Source: an uncultured Bacteroidota bacterium (GTDB lineage: Bacteria; Bacteroidota; Bacteroidia; Flavobacteriales; Flavobacteriaceae). From it: a DNA stretch of 51,800 nucleotides. The DNA lies in NCBI GenBank assembly GCA_902626585.1, contig CACOGA010000010.1, positions 1-51,800 of the forward strand. The letters run 5' to 3'. The position numbers and the translations under genes are program-made. Numbering within the stretch: position 1 is the first letter of the stretch; the number at the start of each line of letters is the position of its first letter. The notes under the pieces are model-generated. The model was not told the origin of the DNA, did not search any database, and saw only the letters and a program-made list of their open reading frames with translations. Below, piece after piece: positions 19,160-27,720 of the stretch.

Positions 19160-22156
19160 ATGAAAAAAAAATTTGAATTAAAGTTTATTGAGACCCTAGT
19201 TTTTTCAAATTATGGCATTAAAATAAAAGCCACCCAAATTTATGGTGAAACAGATGATAATTTCAAACTTCAATCGAAAAATAAATCATACTTCTTTAAA
19301 ATTTATCCAAAAAAAACTGACCCAAAATTTGTGGAGTTTCAAAGCCAATTGCTTTTAAATTTAAATACCAACAAAAAAACCGCTAACAATAATCTTACGC
19401 TTGATGAGAAGTGCTATGCAACCTTTTTAGACAAAGAAAATCATATTAGGTATTTTAGGATGAATGACTGGATTCAGGGTAGGCTTTGGTCTTCTGTTAA
19501 CCCAATAAATAGTAGTCTAAGAAAAGAATTAGGATCCGAAAGTGCAAAACTGATTATAAAATTAAATCAAACGAAATTAGATTATAAACGTGATGATTTT
19601 GATTGGGATTTATCAAATTATTTATGGATTGAGAGATATTATAAAAAGTTTGATATTGGTAGAAAGCGTAAAAATATAATTAAAAACCTTCTTGAAAATC
19701 TAAAAAATAATGACTCAAAATATAAAAGATTAAGAAAGCGTCTTATTCACAATGATTTAAATGATAATAACATAATTGTTTCTGAGGACTTAAAAAATCC
19801 AAAAATACTGGGATTTATTGATTTTGGGGATTGTATTAAAAGTCAGTTAATTAACGAGCTGGCAATTACATGCACTTACGGTATAATTAACAGTCTAAAC
19901 CCCCTTAATTCAGCATGTGATATAGTCAAGGGTTTCAATAAAGAAATTCCAGTCACTGAAGTTGAAATAGAATTTTTATATGACTTAATACTTATAAGAA
20001 TATCAATTTCAATTTTAAAATCTGCTTTAAATGAAAAATATAATCCAGAAAATAATTACTTACAGGTAAGTAAAAATGACATGCTTTCTGTTTTTGATAA
20101 ATGGTCTAAAATTGATCGAGAATTGGCCTTACACTTTTTTAGAAATGCATGTAATTTCACGCCCAATGTCAATGAAAAAAAATTCAACAGATTAATTCGC
20201 CAAAATAAATCATCAATTGACAAATTATTCGGAAAAAATGAAATTGATAAGCTACAAAAATTAGACTTAAGTGTTTCTAGCAATTGGCTTTCAAGTGATT
20301 TAATTAATGATATTGATTTATTTGAAAAAAAAATTAATCAAAATTCTTCTTCCACATTTTTTGGTGGTTATTCTGAGATACGTGCTGTATATGATTCATC
20401 AGATTACGAGCGATTAACCGAAAATGGTTTTGAAAATAGAACCACCCATTTGGGTCTTGATTTTTGGGTGAAAGAAAAAACTTCTATACATGCTATTGAA
20501 AACGGAATCATTAAAATAATTACAAATGATAAAACGAAAAAGGGATATGGGGGGCTAATAATTATAGAACACAAAATTGACGACATCAAGTATTATTCAC
20601 TTTATGGTCATTTAGAAAATCAAAGAAAAGCAAAAATAAAAGTGGGGGATTTGGTTATAAAAGGTCAAAAAATTGCTAAGATAGGATCCATAAAAGAAAA
20701 CGGTGGGTGGAGTCCTCACTTACATTTTCAGATAATGCTGACACTTTTAGATTATAAAAATGACTTTCCCGGGGTTTGTCTAGAAAGTGAAAAAAAAGTG
20801 TGGTTAAGTATTTGTCCCAATCCAAAATTAATTTTAGATATTAAGGAAACCCCAACTAAAAAGATTCATGAGGATAAGCTAAAAGTTTTAAGAAAAAAAT
20901 ATTTACCCAGTAACTTAAAATTAAGTTATAACTCGCCGATTTATGTAGTTAGAGGATTCAATCAATATCTGTATTCTAATAAAGGAAAAAAATATTTGGA
21001 CACAGTTAATAATATTGCTCATGTTGGTCATCAAAATTTAAAAGTTGTAAGGGCAGCAAAAGAACAAATTGGAGTTTTAAACACTAATACTAGATACTTA
21101 CACGATGAAATTATTGCTCTCTCTAAAAATTTGGTTTCAAAATTTCCTGAGAAATTATCAAAAGTATACTTAGTAAATTCAGGTAGTGAGGCTAATGAAC
21201 TTGCGATCAGAATGAGTAATGTTTTTGGTAATTGTGGAAATTATATAGTATTTCAAGGAGGGTATCATGGTAATACTAACAAAACCATTGAAGTTAGTAA
21301 TTATAAATACAATAGTAAAGGGGGCAGTGGAAAAGCAAAAAATATTTTTGAAATTCCAATGCCAGATGAATTTAGGGGTAAATTCAGAGGTGGTGGAGCA
21401 GGAATAAAATACTTCAAGGAATTTGAAAAAATAATTTCAAAAGCAAAAAAAGCAAATAAAAAAATCAGTGCAATGATTGTGGAACCCATAATCAGTTGTG
21501 GAGGTCAGGTTGAATTACCAGAAAAATTTCTAAAAAATTGCAAGAAAATTTTAGAGAAGGAAAACATACTTCTTATTGTAGACGAGGTTCAAACAGGATT
21601 TGGAAGAGTTGGAGAAAAATTTTGGGGTTTTCAATTACACGATGTAATTCCTGATATAGTAACCTTAGGTAAACCAATGGGAAATGGCCACCCAATTGGA
21701 GCAGTAATATGCAATGAAGAAATTTCAAAAAAATTTGATAACGGGTTAGAGTTTTTTAGCTCTTTTGGTGGTAATCCGGTATCTTGTAAAATAGCAAATG
21801 AAGTTATCAAAGAGTTAGATTCAAAAAATCTTCAAAAAAACGCACTTGTAACAGGCAGATTTTTGATATCAGAACTAAAAAAATTATCAAAAAAATATTC
21901 AATAATTGGCAGTGTTAGAGGAAAAGGACTATTTATAGGGGTAGAACTTGTTAACCAAGATTTAGTTCCAGAGAAGCATAAAGCTATCTACCTGGTAAAC
22001 AGAATGAAAGAACTTGGTGTTTTAATGAGTAATGATGGTTTAGATAAAAATGTAATTAAAATTAAACCTCCGATGATTTTTTCAATCGATGACAGTAAAA
22101 AATTAATTTTGCTTCTAGACAAAGTTTTGGGTGAAGATTATATGATATCAAATTAG
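19160..22156 (+). CDS. Three-domain fusion: APH-like small-molecule kinase + M23 peptidase domain + class III PLP phospho-lyase
   Basis: A 998-residue cytosolic fusion with no signal peptide. Residues 1-340 are an aminoglycoside-phosphotransferase-fold kinase with catalytic loop HNDLNDNN (H197, D199, N204) and DFG at 221-223, like hydroxylysine kinase HYKK. Residues 400-560 are an M23 domain with all zinc-site residues present (H430, D434, H484, H520, H522). Residues 575-998 are a class III aminotransferase-fold enzyme with PLP Lys838 and Asp808. Its blocks AHVGHQN, NTNTRYLHDE, SGSEAN, MGNGHPIGAV and IKIKPPM are close to the vertebrate phospho-lyases ETNPPL and PHYKPL. I infer that the kinase phosphorylates an amino alcohol (5-hydroxylysine or ethanolamine) and the lyase removes ammonia and phosphate to give an aldehyde. 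The neighbouring hydroxyproline genes favour hydroxylysine. A TTG 57 bases upstream is a possible but weaker start. Confidence 0.85.
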   Translation: MKKKFELKFIETLVFSNYGIKIKATQIYGETDDNFKLQSKNKSYFFKIYPKKTDPKFVEFQSQLLLNLNTNKKTANNNLTLDEKCYATFLDKENHIRYFRMNDWIQGRLWSSVNPINSSLRKELGSESAKLIIKLNQTKLDYKRDDFDWDLSNYLWIERYYKKFDIGRKRKNIIKNLLENLKNNDSKYKRLRKRLIHNDLNDNNIIVSEDLKNPKILGFIDFGDCIKSQLINELAITCTYGIINSLNPLNSACDIVKGFNKEIPVTEVEIEFLYDLILIRISISILKSALNEKYNPENNYLQVSKNDMLSVFDKWSKIDRELALHFFRNACNFTPNVNEKKFNRLIRQNKSSIDKLFGKNEIDKLQKLDLSVSSNWLSSDLINDIDLFEKKINQNSSSTFFGGYSEIRAVYDSSDYERLTENGFENRTTHLGLDFWVKEKTSIHAIENGIIKIITNDKTKKGYGGLIIIEHKIDDIKYYSLYGHLENQRKAKIKVGDLVIKGQKIAKIGSIKENGGWSPHLHFQIMLTLLDYKNDFPGVCLESEKKVWLSICPNPKLILDIKETPTKKIHEDKLKVLRKKYLPSNLKLSYNSPIYVVRGFNQYLYSNKGKKYLDTVNNIAHVGHQNLKVVRAAKEQIGVLNTNTRYLHDEIIALSKNLVSKFPEKLSKVYLVNSGSEANELAIRMSNVFGNCGNYIVFQGGYHGNTNKTIEVSNYKYNSKGGSGKAKNIFEIPMPDEFRGKFRGGGAGIKYFKEFEKIISKAKKANKKISAMIVEPIISCGGQVELPEKFLKNCKKILEKENILLIVDEVQTGFGRVGEKFWGFQLHDVIPDIVTLGKPMGNGHPIGAVICNEEISKKFDNGLEFFSSFGGNPVSCKIANEVIKELDSKNLQKNALVTGRFLISELKKLSKKYSIIGSVRGKGLFIGVELVNQDLVPEKHKAIYLVNRMKELGVLMSNDGLDKNVIKIKPPMIFSIDDSKKLILLLDKVLGEDYMISN

Positions 22157-23400
22157 AACTTTCTGTTAGGGTTAAACCTATCTATATTAATGCTTGTTTT
22201 TTTATCGTCAACAATTTCTGAAACAATTTTTCCGGTGCCTGTACTCATACTCCAACCCATCATTGCATGACCAGTTGCAATAATAACATTTTCTAGGTTT
22301 TCTGACCTACCAATATAAGGGATACCATCCGGAGAAATTGGTCTAAATCCAAATCCAGCATTATTTCTATCTTTTTCCGAAATACTTATTGTTGGGTAGA
22401 AAGATTCTACTGCATCACAAATTGCATTAACCCTGTTTTTTCTGATCTTATTATTCATTGATGAAATTTCCATAGTTCCTGAAAATCGGGTAAAGCCATT
22501 CATTGGGGTAATTGCACATTTTGGTTCAACCAATATTGCTGGGCAAGTTAATAGATTATCAGACGACTTATTTATGCTGTATCCCTTACCAGGCTGAAGC
22601 AATAAATTAGTTCCTAACTTTTTACATATTTTGGATGTCCATGTTCCAGCTGATAAAATATATTCGTCAAATTTTAATTCCTTATTCAAAACAGAAATAG
22701 ACTCTATTTTATTATTAATTAATTTATATTCAGTAATCTCTGTATTGGTTATGCATTTGACTCCTTTCTTTTTAATATATTCCTTTAAATCATTAATCAT
22801 TTCACCAGGAGTTGTATGATGATCACAATAAAAGTATGCAGCACCAATCGAATCTATTTCAATATTTGGTTCAATTTCTTTAATCTCTTGACGATTTAAC
22901 ATCTTTGCGTTTAATCCATTTTGAACTGCCAAATCAACTACCTTATTTTCTTTTTCCAGGGATTTTTCAGACTTACACAACATCATCAAACCTTTTTGAT
23001 CATAATGAAATTTTAAATTATTTTCCTGCTTAATGTCTTTAAGCAAATCTTGACTTAACAATGATATGTTTATAATTGGGACAATAGAATTACTTACATT
23101 GATTGAAGAACAAGATTTATTAAATGCAAATAGCCATTTTATAAAGTCATAATTTAGTCTGGGCTCTACATAAAAAGGACTTGAGGAGTCAAACATCCAC
23201 TTTAATCCTTGTTGAATAACTCCAGGTGATGCCAAAGGAATAATATGACCCGGCGATAAGTAACCTGCATTTACGTATGATGCACCACTATTCATCCCAT
23301 ATTTATCAATAATTGTAACATCATGACCATTTTTCGAAAGGTAATATGCTGAACAAATACCTATAATTCCACCACCAACAATTAATATTTTTTTTGACAT
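22153..23400 (-). CDS. FAD-dependent D-amino-acid dehydrogenase, probable D-hydroxyproline dehydrogenase
   Basis: DAO/DadA-family flavoprotein of 415 residues with the N-terminal dinucleotide motif VGGGIIGICSAYYL and the C-terminal GHAMMGWSMSTGTGK. It oxidises an imino or amino acid at C2 and passes electrons to the chain or to oxygen. Its gene starts 1 base after the hydroxyproline epimerase gene. I therefore infer that it oxidises cis-4-hydroxy-D-proline to 1-pyrroline-4-hydroxy-2-carboxylate. General D-amino-acid dehydrogenase is the alternative name. It is the last gene of the operon and its stop interlocks with the kinase/lyase fusion over 4 bases. Confidence 0.88.
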   Translation of the reverse strand: MSKKILIVGGGIIGICSAYYLSKNGHDVTIIDKYGMNSGASYVNAGYLSPGHIIPLASPGVIQQGLKWMFDSSSPFYVEPRLNYDFIKWLFAFNKSCSSINVSNSIVPIINISLLSQDLLKDIKQENNLKFHYDQKGLMMLCKSEKSLEKENKVVDLAVQNGLNAKMLNRQEIKEIEPNIEIDSIGAAYFYCDHHTTPGEMINDLKEYIKKKGVKCITNTEITEYKLINNKIESISVLNKELKFDEYILSAGTWTSKICKKLGTNLLLQPGKGYSINKSSDNLLTCPAILVEPKCAITPMNGFTRFSGTMEISSMNNKIRKNRVNAICDAVESFYPTISISEKDRNNAGFGFRPISPDGIPYIGRSENLENVIIATGHAMMGWSMSTGTGKIVSEIVDDKKTSINIDRFNPNRKF

Positions 23401-23401
23401 A

Positions 23402-24409
23402 TTAAATCACCTGAAAACCATTGTGAAATGGATCTGTTTTATCAACAATTATTTTATTATATCCGTATATTTTAGCCCACCCCCTAATAATAGGACTAAT
23501 TCCTTTATTGTCATGAATCATCGTTTCTCTGGCAACTCTGCAAATAAATTTTGAACCAATATAACTTTCATGTATGAAAGTCTCATCAACAGCTAGCTTA
23601 TTTCGAGAAAATAATTGTGCCATTCGAGCTGAACTTCCTGTTCCACATGGGGACCTATCTATAGCTTTATCACCATAAAAAACTGCATTCCTGGATGAAG
23701 AATTCTGATCGATTACTTCACCTACCCACAAAATATGAGATACATCTCGAATGGAACTATCAAGTGGGTGAATGAACCTATCTTTATATTTTTTATTAAT
23801 CTTTTCCCTAATTTCCCTAGAATAACTTATGAGTTGCTCCGCTTTGTAATCGTTTAAACCCGTGTAATTTTCTTGCCTTTCCACAATAGCATAAAAATTT
23901 CCGCCATATGAAACATCAAAATTAATTTTACCTAAATTTTCAGACATCACCGAAATGTTTTCAGCAGCTAAGTAACTATCTACATTAACTATTTCAACCC
24001 ATGAAACTTTTTTGCCATTTTTCTCATAGTTAACCACAATGGTACCAGCGGGAACCTCGATATTTAATAACCCTTCCACTTTCGGTTTTACCAAATTTTC
24101 TTCGAGAGCAATTGTAACGATTCCGATAGTCCCATGACCACACATTGGTAAGCAACCTGATGTCTCTAAAAATAATATTGAAAAATCATTGTCGGGGTTA
24201 TGAGGAGGAAAAATCATTCCACCACTCATCATATCATGACCTCTAGGTTCAAACATTAAGGACCTCCTAATCCAATCGAAATTATTGATAAAATCTAGTC
24301 TTTTCTGACTCATTGAAGTCCCTTTTAGATCAGGTTTTTCTGAAAGAATTAATCTAACAGGATTTCCACAAGTGTGGGCATCAATGCAGTCAAATATATA
24401 CTTACTCAT
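23402..24409 (-). CDS. 4-hydroxyproline 2-epimerase (proline racemase family)
   Basis: Cofactor-free epimerase of 335 residues that inverts C2 of trans-4-hydroxy-L-proline to give cis-4-hydroxy-D-proline. Both catalytic cysteines are present, C90 in MCGHGTIG and C255 in SPCGTGSS. Retention of the second Cys argues against a trans-3-hydroxyproline dehydratase, which replaces one Cys. The N-terminal DAHTCGNPVRLI block is typical. Gene context with a DAO-type dehydrogenase, a DHDPS-type deaminase and an aldehyde dehydrogenase favours hydroxyproline over proline. I start at the ATG at 24409, since the longer frame would run into the DUF885 gene. The overlap with that gene is 8 bases. Confidence 0.93.
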   Translation of the reverse strand: MSKYIFDCIDAHTCGNPVRLILSEKPDLKGTSMSQKRLDFINNFDWIRRSLMFEPRGHDMMSGGMIFPPHNPDNDFSILFLETSGCLPMCGHGTIGIVTIALEENLVKPKVEGLLNIEVPAGTIVVNYEKNGKKVSWVEIVNVDSYLAAENISVMSENLGKINFDVSYGGNFYAIVERQENYTGLNDYKAEQLISYSREIREKINKKYKDRFIHPLDSSIRDVSHILWVGEVIDQNSSSRNAVFYGDKAIDRSPCGTGSSARMAQLFSRNKLAVDETFIHESYIGSKFICRVARETMIHDNKGISPIIRGWAKIYGYNKIIVDKTDPFHNGFQVI

Positions 24410-26111
24410 TTTTGGTCTCCTCAATGTACTTATTAATTCTTCTCTCAAGAGTAGATAAAGTTACCGTCCCATACTCCAAAATTCTTTCATGAAATTCCCG
24501 TATATCAAATTTTTCTTTTAACTCAAGTTTTGCTTTATTTCTCAACTCACGGATTTTTAATTCTCCAATTTTATATGAAAGTGCTTGCCCTGGCCATGAG
24601 ATATACCTGTCAATTTCGGTATTAACCTCGTGTAATGATAATGCTGTATTATTGGACATATATTCAACCGCTTCGTCTCTTGACCAGCCCTTTGAATGAA
24701 TTCCAGTATCAATTACTAATCTGCATGCCCTCCACATTTCGTATGTGAATTTACCAAATTGCTCATATGGCGTTGTGTAAATACCCATTTCATCAGCTAA
24801 GAACTCGGTGTATAACCCCCAACCTTCACCATAAGCTGATAAGTACAGGTTTCTTCTAAATCTAGGAATACTATCCCCTAACTCATTATTAAGAGCACTC
24901 TGAAGATGATGACCTGGAACTGCTTCATGTACTGTTAGTGCTGGAATCGTATATAGAGTTCTACTATTTAAATCATAAGTATTTACCCAGTAATAACCTG
25001 GATCAGTGCTGTTTTTAGAAGTACCTACATATCTACCCCCTGTATATTTAGGAGCTATTGCATCAGGAACAGGTGCAACTCCGTATGGTTTTCTTGGAAG
25101 GGTTTTAAAAAATCTTGGCAGTTGTTCGTCAGCTCTTTTGGAAATATCTCTGGCATACATGAGAAGCTCACCTGGCGTCTTTGCGTAAAATTGCTGGTCG
25201 TTTCTTAAGAATTCGAAAAATTCTTCAAATGAACCACTGAAGTTCAATTCGTCGATAATTTTTATCATCTCTTTTTTTATCCTGGCCACCTCTTTTAAGC
25301 CAATTTGATGGATTTCATCTGCCGTATATAATTCACTTGTAGTATAATAATTGATTCTATTTTGATAGAACTCAGAGCCATTGGGAGTTTCAGAAATACC
25401 AATGGAAGTTCTTGTTTTTTTATAATATTCATTTTCAAAGAAATTCTTAATTCTAATAAATTGAGGGACAACGCTTTTTTCAATTGCATTTTTTGCTGCA
25501 AAAAGTATAGAATCTCTTTGAGTATCTGTTATGTCGTTTGGTAATTGTTTAAAAGGAGAATAAAAATAATTAGATTCAAAATCTTTGGTTATATGGTCAT
25601 TGTAAGTTGATTCGTAACCTTCAAAAATAATTAGAGGCTGAGATACACCTTTTTCAAGCCCTTTTCTCAAAAGGGGTAGATACTGATCAACATATTGTGG
25701 GATTGCATTTAGCTTATTTAAATAATTTTTAACCTGACTATAACTATACATAGGTCTGACATTATAAACTAGACTACTGTGAAACCCTGAATCTGAAAGC
25801 AAAGGATTTAGAAATCTTTCAAAATCATAGTAAGCTACTTTATCCTGTAATACGAAGGATAATAACTCATAAGAAATATTATCATTTTCATCAAGCTTAT
25901 CCACATCTATATTTGATAGTTTTTGCAATAGGCTCTCAGCAAATTCTTTTTCAACTCTAAAATACTCCTCCGAAAAATTTCCAAGTGGGTAATCCTCAAA
26001 GTCATAAGGATTATGTTTTTGGAATTCTTGAACTATATTTTCTAATTTTTCATTTTCTCTTTCACAAGAAAAAACAAGAAATATAAATATTAACAGCACT
26101 TTAAATTTCAT
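24402..26111 (-). CDS. DUF885 lipoprotein, putative metallopeptidase
   Basis: Lipoprotein of 569 residues with signal peptide and lipobox VFSC (Cys16). DUF885 proteins are uncharacterised or weakly characterised peptidase-like enzymes. A metal-type motif HEAVPGHH lies at residues 395-402 (His395, Glu396, His401), followed by YGEGWGLYTE near 432, a likely further ligand region. It lies inside the hydroxyproline operon, 8 bases after the aldehyde dehydrogenase and overlapping the epimerase by 8 bases. I infer that it may release hydroxyproline from short peptides outside the inner membrane. Activity is not proven. Confidence 0.85.
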   Translation of the reverse strand: MKFKVLLIFIFLVFSCERENEKLENIVQEFQKHNPYDFEDYPLGNFSEEYFRVEKEFAESLLQKLSNIDVDKLDENDNISYELLSFVLQDKVAYYDFERFLNPLLSDSGFHSSLVYNVRPMYSYSQVKNYLNKLNAIPQYVDQYLPLLRKGLEKGVSQPLIIFEGYESTYNDHITKDFESNYFYSPFKQLPNDITDTQRDSILFAAKNAIEKSVVPQFIRIKNFFENEYYKKTRTSIGISETPNGSEFYQNRINYYTTSELYTADEIHQIGLKEVARIKKEMIKIIDELNFSGSFEEFFEFLRNDQQFYAKTPGELLMYARDISKRADEQLPRFFKTLPRKPYGVAPVPDAIAPKYTGGRYVGTSKNSTDPGYYWVNTYDLNSRTLYTIPALTVHEAVPGHHLQSALNNELGDSIPRFRRNLYLSAYGEGWGLYTEFLADEMGIYTTPYEQFGKFTYEMWRACRLVIDTGIHSKGWSRDEAVEYMSNNTALSLHEVNTEIDRYISWPGQALSYKIGELKIRELRNKAKLELKEKFDIREFHERILEYGTVTLSTLERRINKYIEETKNE

Positions 26112-26119
26112 ATTGTAAA

Positions 26120-27718
26120 TTATATTTTGAAATCACTATCATCGTTTCGGGTTGTAATTCCGTTTATGCTGCGTTCAATGCTTAGTGGATTACTATTTTT
26201 TAATTCATCTGGGAGAAAATTTTGAGGAAAATCCTGAAAACTTACAGGCCTTAACCATCTTTTTATGGAATTAGTTCCAACCGCCGAAAATCTTGAGTCA
26301 GTTGATGCAGGGTAAGGTCCCCCATGAGTCATTGACGGACATACCTCAACACCTGTTGGTACTCCGTTAAATATAATTCTCCCAACCTTTAACTCTAGGG
26401 CATTAATAATTTCTTGAGTTAAAAACTCATCATTTTCGTAGGCCAATATTGTTCCTGTCAGCTGGCCATCCATTGACTCAATAACATCTAACATTTCATC
26501 TTTATCTTCACAACGAACTAGTAACGAGCTTGGGCCAAATACTTCATGCTGCAAATTTTTATCTTCAATAAATTTCTTTGCAGTTACCGTAGATATTACG
26601 TGTTTTGGAAAATTATCATTTAGTTTGAGGTCTTTTTTTGTTAAAAAGGCTACATTTTTATTTTTCTTAATATTTTCTAATCCATCATTGTAGGATTTAT
26701 GAATGTTTGGATGCAACATACAAGAAGGGGAAATATTCTCAATTTCTTCAACTAGTTTATCGATGAATAAACTAAAATTTTCTGATTCAAAGGAGACTAT
26801 AATACCAGGGTTAGTACAAAATTGACCTGAACCAATGGTAATTGATTTTGCATATTTTTCAGCTAATTCAGCATATTCTTTTTTCAGTTTATTTGGAAAA
26901 ATTAAAACGGGATTAACGCTTCCCATCTCTGCAAAAACCGGAATGGGGTTCTCTCTTTTTGAAGCCAAGTCATATATTGCTCTACCTCCTTTCAAGCTTC
27001 CCGTAAAACCAACTGCTTTAACATAACTATTACACACCAACTTAACACCTACTTCAATCCCTTTACTGTTTAAATTTGAAAAAACTCCGTTGGGCATATT
27101 TGTCTTTTTTGCAGCCCTAATTATTGCTGCAGCTACTAATTCCCCTGTTCCAGCATGCATTGGATGAGATTTTAAAATCACCGGACATCCGGCAGCTAAG
27201 GCAGAAGCTGTATCACCGCCTGCTGTTGAATACGCTAAGGGAAAATTACTTGCTCCAAAAACCACAACAGGTCCAATAGGCATAAGCATCCTTCTGAGGT
27301 CTGGTTTTTGAACTGGCTTTCTATCAGGTATCGATGTGTCAATTGAAACTTCCTGAAAACTACCTTCTAAAAGTAGCTTTGCAAAGCTTTTGAGCTGATT
27401 AATTGTTCTGGTTAATTCTGCTAAACATCTTGCTTCTGAAAGTCCAGTTTCAGAGCAATATATTTTTACAATATCATCACTGATCAATTTTAATTCATCT
27501 GAAATTTGATTTAAAAATATTGATCTTTCACTCGTGGGAACTTGTTTAAATTTTTTGAATGCATCATTAGCGAGTTTGGTTGATTTTTCAATTTCATTAT
27601 CACTTGCCTCAAAAAATAAGATATTATTCTCAACATTCAACAATGGATTGAATGTTTTAAAACTTACAGAAGAATCTGAAGATAACTTGTCACCGATGTA
27701 ATTTTTTCCGGTAATCAT
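26120..27718 (-). CDS. Aldehyde dehydrogenase, 2,5-dioxovalerate (2-oxoglutarate semialdehyde) dehydrogenase type
   Basis: NAD(P)-dependent aldehyde dehydrogenase of 532 residues. The catalytic Cys301 lies in GSGQFCTNPG and the general base Glu264 in VFAEMGSVNP. FGASNFPLAYSTAGGDTASA and GCPVILKSHPMHAGT form the cofactor region. These blocks and the length match the ketoglutarate-semialdehyde dehydrogenase group of sugar-acid and hydroxyproline pathways. In this operon it should turn 2-oxoglutarate semialdehyde into 2-oxoglutarate. It might also accept 2-aminoadipate semialdehyde from hydroxylysine, which is only a guess. It follows the deaminase gene by 2 bases. Confidence 0.92.
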   Translation of the reverse strand: MITGKNYIGDKLSSDSSVSFKTFNPLLNVENNILFFEASDNEIEKSTKLANDAFKKFKQVPTSERSIFLNQISDELKLISDDIVKIYCSETGLSEARCLAELTRTINQLKSFAKLLLEGSFQEVSIDTSIPDRKPVQKPDLRRMLMPIGPVVVFGASNFPLAYSTAGGDTASALAAGCPVILKSHPMHAGTGELVAAAIIRAAKKTNMPNGVFSNLNSKGIEVGVKLVCNSYVKAVGFTGSLKGGRAIYDLASKRENPIPVFAEMGSVNPVLIFPNKLKKEYAELAEKYAKSITIGSGQFCTNPGIIVSFESENFSLFIDKLVEEIENISPSCMLHPNIHKSYNDGLENIKKNKNVAFLTKKDLKLNDNFPKHVISTVTAKKFIEDKNLQHEVFGPSSLLVRCEDKDEMLDVIESMDGQLTGTILAYENDEFLTQEIINALELKVGRIIFNGVPTGVEVCPSMTHGGPYPASTDSRFSAVGTNSIKRWLRPVSFQDFPQNFLPDELKNSNPLSIERSINGITTRNDDSDFKI

Positions 27719-27720
27719 AA

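Noticed and set aside
23402-24409. trans-3-hydroxyproline dehydratase as the function of the racemase-family protein
   Set aside because: Both catalytic cysteines are present, which is the epimerase/racemase pattern, and the operon holds the full 4-hydroxyproline route.
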